Positions 26,948-36,003 of a stretch of 64,000 nt of DNA are shown piece by piece. Under the pieces are notes generated by a model, which did no database searches, had not been told where the DNA came from, and saw only the letters and a list, made by a program, of their open reading frames with translations. The DNA is from Streptomyces roseirectus (GTDB taxonomy: Bacteria; Actinomycetota; Actinomycetes; Streptomycetales; Streptomycetaceae). Within the stretch, counting starts at the first letter, position 1. Each line of letters starts with the position of its first letter. A program made the translations under genes and the position numbers. The stretch spans positions 2,356,001 through 2,420,000 of the forward strand of contig NZ_CP060828.1 of the NCBI RefSeq assembly GCF_014489635.1. The letters are read 5' to 3'.

Positions 26948-28776
26948 CGGGCTGGGTCGACTTCCGGCGTGACCTGAGCGGGGAGGGCGCCACGGTGCGG
27001 ACGATGGTCGCCACCCTCGCCAACCGGGGCCCGGACGCCGAGGGGGTGTGGACCGACCGGCAGGCCGCGCTCGGCCACCGCAGGCTCTCCGTCATCGACC
27101 TGGAGCACAGCACCCAGCCGATGACGGTCGAGGAGGACGGCCGCACGCTCGCGGTCGTCGTCCACAACGGCGAGATCTACAACTTCCGTGAGCTGCGCCG
27201 CACCCTGGAGGCCCGGGGCCACCGCTTCCGCACCTCGGGGGACACCGAGGTCGTGGTGCGCGCCTACCTGGAGTGGGGCGAGCGGTGCGTGGAGCACCTG
27301 GACGGCATGTTCGCGTTCGCCGTCTGGGACCCGGGCCGGGGCAGGCTCCTGCTGGCCCGCGACCGCCTCGGCATCAAGCCCTTGTTCTACGCCCGCACCG
27401 CGCAGGGCGTCCTGTTCGGCTCGGAGCCGAAGGCCCTGTTCGCGCACCCCGCGCTGGAGTGCGCGGTCGACGCCGAGGGCCTGGCCGAACTCCTCGCGTA
27501 CATCGCGACGCCGGGCCACGCGGTCTACCGGGGCGTGCGGGAGCTGCCGGCCGGGCACACGGCGGTGATCGCGCACGGCGGGGTCACCGAGTCCGCGTAC
27601 TGGAGCCTGCCGAACCGCCCGCACACGGACGACGCGGCGACGACCGTCGACACCGTGCGCGGGCTGCTCGCGGAGTCCGTCGAAGCGCACCTCGTCTCGG
27701 ACGTCCCGCTGTGCACGCTGCTGTCCGGCGGCGTCGACTCCAGCGCCATCGCCGCGCTCGCCGCCCGCGCCGGGGGCCGCCCCCGGACGTTCGCCGTCGA
27801 CTTCGAGGGCCACACCGAGCGCTTCCAGAAGGACTTCTGGCACGAGGACCCCGACGCCCCCTACGCCGCCGAGGTCGCCCGCCACGTGGGCGCCGACCAC
27901 GAGCCGGTGGTGCTGCGGACGGCCGACCTCGTCGACCCCGTCGTCGACGCGGCGGCGCTGCGCTCCCAGGACCTGCCGCGCCCGATCCCCGACATGGACC
28001 GCTCGCTGTACCTGCTGCTGCGCGCGGTGCGCCGGCGCTCGACGGTGGCCCTGATGGGCGAGGCGGCGGACGAACTCTTCGGCGGCTACCGGTCGTTCCA
28101 GGACCCGTCGCTGGTCGACACCGGCAACTTCCCGTGGGTGACGATGGGGTTGAAGGTCGCCCCGCACGGCATGAGCACCGGCCTCCTCGACCCGGGCCTG
28201 CTGAAGAAGATCGACGTCCCCGGCCACGCCGCCCAGCGGTACGCGGAGGCGATCGCCGAAGTGCCGCGCGTGGCGGGCGAGTCGGAGCTGGAGCACCGGA
28301 TGCGCCGGGTCAGCCACGTGCACCTGACGCGCTGGATGCCGCTGCTGCTGACCCGCGACGACCGGCTCAGCATGGCCGTCGGCCTGGAGCTGCGGGTGCC
28401 GTACTGCGAGCACCGGCTCGTCGAGTACGTCTACAACATCCCCTGGGAGATGAAGACCGCCGACGGCCGGGAGAAGAGCGTGCTGCGCTCCGCCGTGGCC
28501 GATCTGCTGCCCGCGTCGGTGACCGAGCGCCGCAAGAGCCCCTTCCCCATCACGCAGGACCCGGGCTACGGGCGGGTGTTGAAGGAGCGGTTCGACGCCG
28601 TCGTCCACGACCCCTCCGGTCCGGTCGCGCCGCTGCTCGACCGGGAGGCGTGCGCCCGGCTCGCCGCGCAGGACCGGCCCATCGAGGTCAGCGGGTGGGG
28701 GGAGCGGCGGGACGTGGAGATGGTGCTCCAGCTCGACACCTGGCTGCGGCAGCACCGGGTACGGCTGGACCTGTGA
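26935..28776 (+). CDS. Asparagine synthetase-like amidotransferase, intact
   Basis: 613 aa from a GTG. The second codon is TGC, so Cys2 becomes the N-terminal nucleophile of the glutaminase domain (VCGIAGW; ANRGPD at 29-34; VHNGEIYN). The synthetase domain has the PPi-loop SGGVDSS (264-270), GEAADELFGGY and EKSVLRSAVADLLP. It would convert a polyketide carboxylate to an amide with glutamine and ATP, as in xantholipin/lysolipin-type pathways (known roles; the substrate here is inferred). Coupled to the glycosyltransferase. The downstream TenA-like gene starts after a 530-bp low-complexity gap. Confidence 0.93.
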   Translation: MCGIAGWVDFRRDLSGEGATVRTMVATLANRGPDAEGVWTDRQAALGHRRLSVIDLEHSTQPMTVEEDGRTLAVVVHNGEIYNFRELRRTLEARGHRFRTSGDTEVVVRAYLEWGERCVEHLDGMFAFAVWDPGRGRLLLARDRLGIKPLFYARTAQGVLFGSEPKALFAHPALECAVDAEGLAELLAYIATPGHAVYRGVRELPAGHTAVIAHGGVTESAYWSLPNRPHTDDAATTVDTVRGLLAESVEAHLVSDVPLCTLLSGGVDSSAIAALAARAGGRPRTFAVDFEGHTERFQKDFWHEDPDAPYAAEVARHVGADHEPVVLRTADLVDPVVDAAALRSQDLPRPIPDMDRSLYLLLRAVRRRSTVALMGEAADELFGGYRSFQDPSLVDTGNFPWVTMGLKVAPHGMSTGLLDPGLLKKIDVPGHAAQRYAEAIAEVPRVAGESELEHRMRRVSHVHLTRWMPLLLTRDDRLSMAVGLELRVPYCEHRLVEYVYNIPWEMKTADGREKSVLRSAVADLLPASVTERRKSPFPITQDPGYGRVLKERFDAVVHDPSGPVAPLLDREACARLAAQDRPIEVSGWGERRDVEMVLQLDTWLRQHRVRLDL

Positions 28777-29305
28777 ACCCGGCGAGCGCCGCACCCCGGC
28801 TCCGGCAGCACCACCCCCCCCCCAACTCCGACCTCCGGCCCCACCCCTGGCCCCGGCTCCGACTCCGACTCCGGCCCGGCCCTGGCGCAGCCCGGCCCCT
28901 GGCACTGGCCCCGGCCTCCGGCCCCGGCGCTGGCCCTGGCCCTGGCCCCGACTCCGACCTCCGGCCCCGACTCCGGCCCGGCCCTGACCCCGGCTCCGGC
29001 CCGGCCCTGGCACAGCCCGGCCCCTGGCACTGGCCCCGGCCCCGGCCTCCGGCCCCGACACCGACTCCGACACCGACTCCGGCCTCCGGCCCCGGCCCTG
29101 GCCCCGACTCCGGCCTCCGGCCCTGGCACTGGCCCCGATCCCGACTCCGACCCCCGGCCCCGACTCCGGCCCGGCCCGGGTCCCGGCCCTGACCCCGACC
29201 CCGGTCTCCGGCCCTGGCCCCGACCCCGGCCTGGCCCTGGCCCCGACTCCGGTCCGGCACTGGCCCCGGCTACGAACTCTGGCTACGAAAAGAAGGAGGA
29301 TGCCC
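28777..29305. repeat. C-rich minisatellite inside a tailoring operon
   Basis: About 480 bp of degenerate CTCCGG/CCCTGGCC units on the plus strand, with strong C-over-G skew. A larger unit containing GGCCCTGGCGCAGCCCGGC and CCTGGCACTGGCCCCGG recurs about every 120 bp (near 28880 and 29000). It separates the amidotransferase gene from the TenA-like gene in the same direction. No gene is supported; open frames on both strands follow from composition. Confidence 0.7.
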
Positions 29306-29974
29306 GTGCTGAGCAAGGAACTCCAGGAACTGGCCGAGCCCGTGCTCGCCAAGGTCAAGGAGCATCCGTTCTGGGCGGGGCTGCGGGACGGCACGCTACC
29401 GCCCGAGTGCCTGGCCCACTTCGTCGAGCAGGACACGTCCCACCTGCTGCCGGCGTACGCGCGGGCGCTGGCCCGCACCGCCGCCGCGACCCGCTGGGAC
29501 GAGCACGCCTCGCTGCTCGCCCGCTCGGTCATGGGCTCGCTGGAGGCCCGCGACCGGCTGCGGACGGCGTACACCGAACTGGCCCCCGGTCTCGGGCTGC
29601 CGGCGCTCGCCGCCGCGCCCGAGGCGTCCGCCGCCACCCACGCCCACTGCTCCTTCCTGCACGCCGCGACCGCCTCGACGGTCGCCGCCGGGATGGGGGC
29701 GCTGCTGCCGATGGTCTGGTTCAACCACCGGATCTCCGACGACCTCCTGGAGCGGCACACGCCGGGCTCCCGGTACGCCGACTGGATCCAGGCGTACCAC
29801 CCGGGCGAGGGCTACCGGTTCGCCGTGCGGGCCTTCATGGCCGCGTACGACGAACTGGGCGAGCGGATGGCCGTGCCGGGCCGCGCCGAACTCCTCCAGT
29901 ACTTCACGACGAGCGTCCGCTACGAGTGGGCGTTCGCCGAGGGGGCCTGGTCCAGGTCGGGCTGGCCGCTGTGA
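29306..29974 (+). CDS. TenA-family protein lacking catalytic Cys
   Basis: 222 aa from a GTG chosen because GAAGGAGG lies six bases upstream (the ATG six bases earlier touches the Shine-Dalgarno). TenA/PqqC all-helical fold: HPFWAGLRDGTLP, FVEQDTSHLLPAYARALA (Asp43 retained), GALLPMVWFNHRI, Tyr-rich WIQAYHPGEGYRF, C-terminal FTTSVRYEWAFAEGAW. In thiaminases the ALLPC motif holds the catalytic Cys; here it is Met136. A thiamin-salvage role is therefore unlikely. It lies between the amidotransferase and a P450 in the tailoring operon. Function open; a specialised hydrolase or non-catalytic partner is possible. Confidence 0.88.
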   Translation: MLSKELQELAEPVLAKVKEHPFWAGLRDGTLPPECLAHFVEQDTSHLLPAYARALARTAAATRWDEHASLLARSVMGSLEARDRLRTAYTELAPGLGLPALAAAPEASAATHAHCSFLHAATASTVAAGMGALLPMVWFNHRISDDLLERHTPGSRYADWIQAYHPGEGYRFAVRAFMAAYDELGERMAVPGRAELLQYFTTSVRYEWAFAEGAWSRSGWPL

Positions 29975-30041
29975 CCGCGCCGTCCGCCGTGACCGCCCCT
30001 GTCCGCCGTGAACCGATGACACCGTCTGTGAAGGGATCGAT

Positions 30042-31271
30042 GTGACCGCCGACGTGAGCCCCGAAGTGTGCCCGCACGCCGCCAACCCGCCCAGGTATCC
30101 GTTCGCCTGGAGCCCGCCCATGGAGATGCCGGAGGCCCTGCGCGACGTCCACGGCTCCTCGGCGATGGAGGTGACGCTGCCGAGCGGTGACACCGCGACG
30201 CTCGTCACCCGCTACCAGGACGTCCGTGCCCTGTTCGCCGACAAGCGGCTGTCGCGCAACATCGCGCGGCCCGACTGCGCGCGGATCTCCAAGGACAACG
30301 ACCTGTTCATGGACCCGCACATCGACCCCGACCCGCCGAAGCACACGCAGGTGCGGTCGCTGGTGACCAAGGCGTTCACCGCGCGGCGCATCGAGTCGCT
30401 GCGGCCGTACGTCCAGGAGGTCGCCGATCAGCTCCTCGACGAGATGGCCGCGGGGCCCCGTCCGGCCGAGCTGAACGAGGCGTTCGCGTTTCCGCTGCCC
30501 ATCAAGGTCATCTGCAAGCTGCTCGGCGTGCCCGCCGAGGACCGGGACCAGTTCCGGGGGTACGTCGACGGCTTCCTCGCCGTGACGAAGCTGCCGCCGG
30601 AGGAGATCGGCAAGGCCCGGCAGAACCTGTGGAAGTACCTGGGCGACCTCATCGAGGCCAAGCGCGCCAACCCCGCCGACGACCTCATCAGCGAGTTCAT
30701 CCGCGTCCGCGACGAGGACGACAACCGGATGAACGAGCACGAGCTGCACTTCTGGTGCCAGGGCCTGCTCATCGCCGGCTACGTCACCACGGCCAGCCAG
30801 ATCGGCACCGGCACGGCGGTGTTGCTGAACCGTCCCGACCTGGTCCGCGAGATCCAGGCGGACTGGTCCCTGGTCCCGTCGGCGGTCGAAGAACTCCTCC
30901 GCACGCAGATCATGGGCTCGTCGGTCGGCACGATGCGCTACGCGGTCGAGGACATCCCGTTGTCCGACGGCAGCGTCATCAAGAAGGGCACCAGCGTCCT
31001 CCTCTCCGAAGAGGGCGCCAACTGCGACCCCGCCGTCTTCGACAACCCCTTCGAGCTGGACATCCGCCGCGAAGAGAACCACCACATGACCTTCGGCGCC
31101 GGCATCCACTACTGCGTAGGCGCGGCCCTGGCCCGCATGGAACTCCAGATCGCCACGGAATCCCTCCTCCGCCGCTTCCCGTCGATCCGCCTGGCCAAGC
31201 CCGCCAACGAACTCCCACGCGCCCTCGGCGGCTTCATGGAGGGCTTCACCGAGATCCCCGTGGACTGGTGA
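30042..31271 (+). CDS. Cytochrome P450 with non-canonical I-helix
   Basis: 409 aa from a GTG with AAGGGA upstream. CYP fold: ExxR in VEELLRTQ, haem loop FGAGIHYCVGAALAR with the ligand Cys. The I-helix motif, usually AGHETT, reads AGYVTT (245-250): Tyr-Val replaces His-Glu, so the acidic residue of the acid-alcohol pair is missing. A ferredoxin gene follows 8 bp later and would supply electrons. In related polycyclic xanthone clusters P450s form methylenedioxy bridges or oxidise rings; that assignment is inference. Confidence 0.93.
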   Translation: MTADVSPEVCPHAANPPRYPFAWSPPMEMPEALRDVHGSSAMEVTLPSGDTATLVTRYQDVRALFADKRLSRNIARPDCARISKDNDLFMDPHIDPDPPKHTQVRSLVTKAFTARRIESLRPYVQEVADQLLDEMAAGPRPAELNEAFAFPLPIKVICKLLGVPAEDRDQFRGYVDGFLAVTKLPPEEIGKARQNLWKYLGDLIEAKRANPADDLISEFIRVRDEDDNRMNEHELHFWCQGLLIAGYVTTASQIGTGTAVLLNRPDLVREIQADWSLVPSAVEELLRTQIMGSSVGTMRYAVEDIPLSDGSVIKKGTSVLLSEEGANCDPAVFDNPFELDIRREENHHMTFGAGIHYCVGAALARMELQIATESLLRRFPSIRLAKPANELPRALGGFMEGFTEIPVDW

Positions 31272-31279
31272 GGCACCCC

Positions 31280-31477
31280 ATGCGCGTGATCGCCACCCCC
31301 TCCACCTGCGCAGTCAGCAGCCTCTGCGTCTACCGTCTCCCCACCGTCTTCGACCAGGACGAAGACGGCCTCGTCCTCATCCTCGACGACCACCCCGACC
31401 CCACCCTCCACGAAGAACTCCACCGAGCCGCCCGAGCCTGCCCCACCAACTCCATCAAAATCCTGGACTCCGACTGA
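31280..31477 (+). CDS. Single-cluster ferredoxin
   Basis: 65 aa. Cys at 10, 16 and 54 (STCAVSSLC then RACPTNSIKIL) is the three-Cys pattern of 3Fe-4S ferredoxins that serve bacterial P450s. VFDQDEDGLVLIL matches the family core. The ATG is 8 bp after the P450 stop, so it is very likely its redox partner; the second P450 at 52.9 kb has none of its own nearby. Confidence 0.92.
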   Translation: MRVIATPSTCAVSSLCVYRLPTVFDQDEDGLVLILDDHPDPTLHEELHRAARACPTNSIKILDSD

Positions 31478-31559
31478 CCCCCACCTCTCCTGCCACCGGC
31501 CCGGGACCCCCAAGGGGCTCCCGGGCCGCACCATGCCCGGGGGCCACAGGGGGTGATGG

Positions 31560-32272
31560 GGCGGCGAACGGCGAGGCGGCGGTGCAGGCAACGAGCGGAG
31601 CCAGAGGGCTGACGGCGAGCAGCAGGCGAGGGGCGCGAGCGGCGGCCGGGGCGACGGGGGCGAGAGCCAGGCAGCGAACGGGGACGGCTGGCGACTGAGG
31701 CAGCGGGCAAGGGCTCGGGGACGAGCGGCGGGCAAGGGGCAGCGAGGATGGGCGACAGAACGGCGGGGGCGGACAGCAAGCGGGAGCGAGACGGGGGTGA
31801 GCAGCAGGCAGCGGGCGGGGCAGAGGGCTGACGGCGAACAGCAGGCGGCGGGCAGCGGCCGGGGGCGAGAGCCGGGCAGCGAACGAGGGCCGGGCGTCGA
31901 ACGGCTGGGACAACGAACGGGCACGGCTGGCGACTGGGGCAGCAGGCAAGGGCTCGGGGGCAAGCGGCGAACGGCGAGGCAGCGAGGACGGGCGACAGAA
32001 CGGCGGGGGCGGACAGCAAGCGAGGGCGAGGCGGGGGTGAGCAGCAGGCGGCGAGCGGAGGCAGGGGGCTGACGGCGAGCGGCGAGGCGGCGGGCTGACG
32101 GCAAGCAGCAGGCGACAGGCGGGGGCACGAGCGGCGGCCAGGGGCGACGAGGGGGCGAGAGCCGGGCAGCGAACGAGGGCCGGGCGTCGAACGGCTGGGG
32201 CAACGGGCGAGGGCTCGGGGGGCGAGCGGCGGGGGTGGGCAGCGAGCGAGGACTGGGCGTCGAGCGGCTGGG
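31560..32272. repeat. Imperfect long tandem repeats
   Basis: G-rich on the plus strand. Units of roughly 200-290 bp recur: GCAGCGAACGAGGGCCGGGC occurs near 31877 and 32166, and GACAGAACGGCGGGGGCGG near 31752 and 31992. Diverged minisatellite DNA; open frames over it are compositional. Confidence 0.65.
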
Positions 32273-32335
32273 GCAGCGGGCAGCGGGCAGCGGGCAGCGG
32301 GCAGCGGGCAGCGGGCAGCGGGCAGCGGGCAGCGG
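32273..32335. repeat. 7-bp tandem array (GCAGCGG)9
   Basis: Nine uninterrupted copies of GCAGCGG. A perfect short array of this kind is prone to length variation. Confidence 0.9.
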
Positions 32336-32337
32336 GC

Positions 32338-32538
32338 GAATATATCGGTCACGTCCCGGTGGGTGGTGTGCCGGCGTGGAGCGGGCGGTCTGCCGGGCCG
32401 GCGTCGGCGCGGCGCGTCGGGGTGCCGGTGCCGGTGAGCAGTCCATGGCGTGGCCGGGCGGGCCGGCAGGTGCCGCTTCGGTCCCGGGCGACGGCCCCGC
32501 ATCGCCACACCACCCGGCGGGACACCATCGACATATCC
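32338..32538 (-). repeat. MITE-like element copy C
   Basis: 201 bp with about 33-bp imperfect terminal inverted repeats: left GAATATATCGGTCACGTCCC..., right end GGATATGTCGATGGTGTCCC when read on the minus strand. Read on the minus strand, the interior matches copy B over nearly its full length (GCGATGCGGGGCCGTC, CACCCCGACGCGCCGCG). No ORF. Confidence 0.7.
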
Positions 32539-32599
32539 GATGCCGGGGATGGAAGGCGGCACGCCGCAGGAGGCGTGGGTGGCACACGGGACGTGGCTG

Positions 32600-32806
32600 G
32601 GTCGTGTCCCCCGTCGTGGTGTAGCCGATCACGGTCCGTCGCTTCCGCTTCGGAGCCGTCCGGTACGTGCCGCTGCGGTCCGTCGTGCGATCACCACTGG
32701 TCCCGGCTCGGTGAGCCCTCAACAGGGCCGCCGGCGAGGGCGATTCGGGCCGCGACCTGCGGATTCCGCCAGCTTGATCGGCTACACCACTCGGCGGGAC
32801 GCCATC
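32600..32806. repeat. MITE-like element copy D
   Basis: About 207 bp. Left end contains GTCGTGGTGTAGCCGATCA (32614-32632) and right end TGATCGGCTACACCACTCGG (32775-32794), an inverted repeat of about 28 bp with few mismatches. Adjacent to copy C. No ORF. Confidence 0.65.
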
Positions 32807-32941
32807 CGTGGCTGAGGCAAGTCACCCGGCGGCAAGTACGCGCGGGCGCCCCCGGTCGTCGTGGGCGGCACCGCAAGTAGCCGACGGACGTACCCACTTG
32901 GCCTGTCACCATCACGAGGAACCACCCGCACCCAACACCCC

Positions 32942-33020
32942 AGGGGCGCGGGGAACTGCGCGAACAACCACGACGCACCCGCACCCCGCAGCCGGACTCA
33001 GCCACCCCACCCGAACCCGG
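32942..33020 (+). repeat. Intergenic repeat, copy 1
   Basis: About 79 bp (AGGGGCGCGGGG ... CCACGACG ... CGCAGCCGGACTCAGCC ... CACCCGAACCC). A related copy lies at 35831-35933 in the same orientation. The GGGGCGCGGGGAACTGCGCG core is a frequent intergenic motif in Streptomyces. Confidence 0.7.
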
Positions 33021-33039
33021 AACTCACCCACAACCCGAA

Positions 33040-33072
33040 CGCCGGACAAGCTGGGGTTCAGCTTGTCCGGCG
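33040..33072. terminator. Perfect 14-bp stem hairpin
   Basis: CGCCGGACAAGCTG (33040-33053) pairs exactly with 33059-33072 around loop GGGTT. It begins 15 bases past the stop of the minus-strand monooxygenase gene. Likely terminator. Confidence 0.8.
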
Positions 33073-33087
33073 TTGAAGGGGAAAACG

Positions 33088-34680
33088 TCAGTCGCGGCCC
33101 AGGAGGCGTTGCACAGCCCCCTTCAGTTCGGTGACGGAGTCCGTGTCGGCGGATGTGGCTCGCCAGGAGACGAAGCCGTCGGGGCGGACGAGGACGGCAC
33201 CGTCGGGACCGATCCCGTGGCGGGCGGGGAAGACGTCGGCGGGGTCGGTCAGATCACCGGTGCCGAGACGGTGAACAACAAGGGGGACACCGAGTTCGGC
33301 GGCGACAGCCGTACCGGCGGCCTCCCAGGCCCCGCCGGCGGCAGGCGTGACGAGCACGGGACCGGAGCCGTAGAGGTCGAGGGAGGACACGGACTCCCCA
33401 CCCCGCGAGAGCGGAACGTGCGGCGCCCGAGTCCCCGGCTCACCGGACAGCAGCCGGGGCAGCACCGGCGCCCCCTCGGAGTACCGGTACCCGAACACGG
33501 TCGTGCTGTAGCTGTCGGCCGGCGACAGCCCCCCGTCCTCGCCCCCGTCCTGCCCGGTCCGGTCCTGCATCATCGCCATGGTCTGCTGAAGCGTCATCCA
33601 GGCGACGGGCTGCCGCTCGGCCTGATACGTGTCGAGCAGCGCTTCTCCCCCGCTCCCGCCGAGCACCGCGCCCAGCTTCCATGCGAGGTTGTGCGCGTCC
33701 TGGATCCCGAGACTCGCCCCGAACCCCCCGGTGGGCGGCACGAGATGCGCCGCGTCCCCGACGAGGAACACCCGCCCCCGCCGGTACTCGCGAGCGACCT
33801 GCGCCCCGATGACGAAGCTGAGCCACTTCGCCCCGCCGGCGGGCAACTGCGGCACGATCCGGACGTCGAGATCGGCCACCCCGATCGCCGCCCGCACGAG
33901 CCCGACCGCCTGTTCCTCGGTCACCGTCTCCAGTGTCGTCCCGGGCGGCATCGGCGTCGCGAAGATCCACCGCTTGTCCCCGTCGTGCGCGAAGAGGATC
34001 GTCGACGGCGCCGGCTCGTCGAGGTAGCAGACCCCCACCGGACGCCCGCGCGCCGCCTCACCGAGGTCCGCCTCGAACAGCACGGAGACGGTCGTGGCGA
34101 ACTCCCCGGGCCCGTCGAGTTCGATCCCGAGCCCGGCGCGCACGGGACTGCGCCCCCCGTCGGCGGCGACCAGGTACCGCGCACGCACGGTCCGCTCGGC
34201 CCCGTCCTGCCGCAGCACCGCGCTGACCCCGTCGTCGTCCTGCTCGAAGGAGACCAGCTCGGTCCCGAAGGAGAGGTGCGCCCCGAGTTCCACGGCCCGC
34301 TCGCGCAGCAGGTGCTCCAGCCGGTCCTGGTCGATCGGCGCCCACTCGGCGGGGCTGACCTCCCCGCTCGGGTCGGGGCTGTCGGTCGGCCCGCTGAAGT
34401 GCTCCTCGGCGGCCAGCGTCCGCGCCCTGATCATCTGGAGCTTGCTGAAGTCCGTGGCGAGGCTCGCCTCGGCCCAGATGCGTTCGTCGAGCCCCGCCTG
34501 CCGGTAGATCTCGACGGTGCGGGGGTTGATGCCCCGGGAGCGGGGGTGGCTGAGGGTGTCGGGGTGCCGCTCGACGACGAGGGCGCTGACTCCGTGCCGG
34601 GCGAGGAAGACGGCGGTCGACAGGCCGGTGACCGCGCCCCCGACGATCAGCACCTGTACCTCGGTAGGCGCCTTGCTCAT
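33088..34680 (-). CDS. Group A flavin monooxygenase (PheA/TfdB type)
   Basis: 530 aa, ATG with AGAGGAG upstream. FAD-binding start VLIVGGAVTGLSTAVFLARHG (GGAVTG replaces the usual GGGPVG), DG motif ARYLVAADGGRSPVR and the second FAD motif GRVFLVGDAAHLVPPTGGFGA. C-terminal thioredoxin-like domain as in phenol hydroxylase-type enzymes. Hydroxylates or oxidatively cleaves aromatic polyketide rings with NADPH and O2. Downstream partner of the methyltransferase at 34710 (29 bp gap, same strand). Paralogous to the enzyme at 36004. Confidence 0.93.
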   Translation of the reverse strand: MSKAPTEVQVLIVGGAVTGLSTAVFLARHGVSALVVERHPDTLSHPRSRGINPRTVEIYRQAGLDERIWAEASLATDFSKLQMIRARTLAAEEHFSGPTDSPDPSGEVSPAEWAPIDQDRLEHLLRERAVELGAHLSFGTELVSFEQDDDGVSAVLRQDGAERTVRARYLVAADGGRSPVRAGLGIELDGPGEFATTVSVLFEADLGEAARGRPVGVCYLDEPAPSTILFAHDGDKRWIFATPMPPGTTLETVTEEQAVGLVRAAIGVADLDVRIVPQLPAGGAKWLSFVIGAQVAREYRRGRVFLVGDAAHLVPPTGGFGASLGIQDAHNLAWKLGAVLGGSGGEALLDTYQAERQPVAWMTLQQTMAMMQDRTGQDGGEDGGLSPADSYSTTVFGYRYSEGAPVLPRLLSGEPGTRAPHVPLSRGGESVSSLDLYGSGPVLVTPAAGGAWEAAGTAVAAELGVPLVVHRLGTGDLTDPADVFPARHGIGPDGAVLVRPDGFVSWRATSADTDSVTELKGAVQRLLGRD

Positions 34681-34709
34681 GAAGGAACTCCTCTCTGGTG
34701 GCGGGGGGT

Positions 34710-35723
34710 TCAGGGCTTCTTGCGGCACACGACGAGCGTGTCGTACTCGCTCAGCGGCGAGACCTCGACCTCGTCGAAGCCGACCTTCTTCGCGACGGCG
34801 ACGGCCTCGGAGACCGGGTACTCCTCACCGCCGTCGGTGACGAGGAGCATGTCGAGGCTGATGACCAGGTTCTCGATGTGCGTGGACTCGTCCTCCAGCA
34901 TCCGGTCGTAGATCAGCAGCGTCCCGCCGGGGTTGACGGCGTCGTACGCCTTCGCGATGAGCTGCGCGCGCTGGGTCTCGTCCCAGTCGTGCAGGACGTG
35001 GCCGAGGATGACGACGTCGGCGGTGGGCAGCGGGTCGGTGAAGAAGCTGCCGCCGTGGAAGGTGACGCGCTCGGTGAGGCCGTCCTCGGCGACGCGCTCG
35101 TCGAAGAGGGGTTCCATCGCCGGGAGGTCGAAGACGTGGCCGGTGAGGTGGGGGTGGTGCTTGGTGATGATGGAGCACAGGTTGCCCCGCGCGCCGCCGA
35201 CGTCCAGCACGGACGCGTGCCCCGACCAGTCGTACTTCTGGGCGAGTTCGGGTCCGACGACGTGGGTGAGCGCGTCCATCATCCCCACGAACTGGCGCAG
35301 GATGTGCGGGTTCTTGGTGACGGCGTCGAAGTCGCTCCCCGACTGCTGCTGACCGGTCCGCAGCCCCTCGGACAGCCGCCCCCACGCCGGGTACAGATTC
35401 CGGTTCGACCGCTCCAGGAACCCGCCGACGTACGTCTTCTCCCCCTGCACGAGATAGGTGTCGGCACCGGGGGCGTTGCGGTACTTCCCCCCGTCCCGCT
35501 CCAACAGCTCCAGCGCGGTGAGCAGGCTGAGAAAGTCCCCGAGCCCCCTCCCATGCAGCCCCAGCGCCTCCTTGATCTCCCCCTCGCTCGCCTCCCCCTT
35601 CTCGTGCAGCACCGTGAACAGCCGCAGCTCCACGGCCGTCAGCAACGCCTTCGCATCACAGAACATGTTCCCCAGCCGGATGATCCCAGCAGGAGTCCCC
35701 ACGTCCGGAACGGTCTGCGCCAT
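34710..35723 (-). CDS. SAM-dependent O-methyltransferase 1
   Basis: 337 aa. N-terminal dimerisation/winged-helix region (about 1-110) and class I methyltransferase domain with LDVGGARGNLC (motif I), ADVVILGHVLHDWDE and YDRMLEDE. The family is the carminomycin/TcmN-type polyketide O-methyltransferases; catalysis relies on a His/Asp pair (HVLHDWD). It likely methylates a phenolic hydroxyl. Three paralogs occur in the window (also 37627 and 42518), suggesting at least three O-methylations. Confidence 0.93.
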   Translation of the reverse strand: MAQTVPDVGTPAGIIRLGNMFCDAKALLTAVELRLFTVLHEKGEASEGEIKEALGLHGRGLGDFLSLLTALELLERDGGKYRNAPGADTYLVQGEKTYVGGFLERSNRNLYPAWGRLSEGLRTGQQQSGSDFDAVTKNPHILRQFVGMMDALTHVVGPELAQKYDWSGHASVLDVGGARGNLCSIITKHHPHLTGHVFDLPAMEPLFDERVAEDGLTERVTFHGGSFFTDPLPTADVVILGHVLHDWDETQRAQLIAKAYDAVNPGGTLLIYDRMLEDESTHIENLVISLDMLLVTDGGEEYPVSEAVAVAKKVGFDEVEVSPLSEYDTLVVCRKKP

Positions 35724-35830
35724 AGCCCAGCACTCCCTCCATCACCCACGACGCCCATTGCCCCGCGGCCCCCGGACAGTGACACCCCGAAGTCGAGACC
35801 CCCTCGAACCCGACCGGTGCCGCCATTTTT

Positions 35831-35933
35831 AGGGGCGCGGGGCTGTACCGAACAGCGGCTGCGCCGCGGGGCGCGAACAACCACGACGAAACCCGCACTC
35901 CGCAGCCGGACTCAGCCCACCCACCCGAACCCG
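35831..35933 (+). repeat. Intergenic repeat, copy 2
   Basis: Matches copy 1 (32942-33020) with a 25-bp insertion (CTGTACCGAACAGCGG...). Lies in the promoter gap between the divergent methyltransferase 1 and flavin monooxygenase 2 genes. Confidence 0.65.
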
Positions 35934-36003
35934 TCTCCACCACCCCTTGAGCCCGCGCGGCTATTCATCTCGCGTCCGTCCGGACCGTCCAGAGGGGACA
36001 TAC

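Larger units (their letters stand above)
31478..33039. other. Gene-free repeat region (1.6 kb)
   Basis: No convincing gene on either strand. Contents in order: long imperfect tandem repeats (31560-32270), a perfect 7-bp array (32273-32335), two MITE-like elements (32338-32538, 32600-32806) and an intergenic repeat shared with 35.8 kb (32942-33020). Confidence 0.65.

Noticed and set aside
26362..29760. 1132-codon minus-strand open frame
   Set aside because: Antisense to the glycosyltransferase, amidotransferase and TenA genes; Arg/Gly/Val-rich low-complexity translation typical of high-GC shadow frames.
31109..32722. 537-codon Pro/Ala/Arg-rich minus-strand frame
   Set aside because: Entirely explained by tandem repeats; overlaps the P450 and ferredoxin genes antisense.
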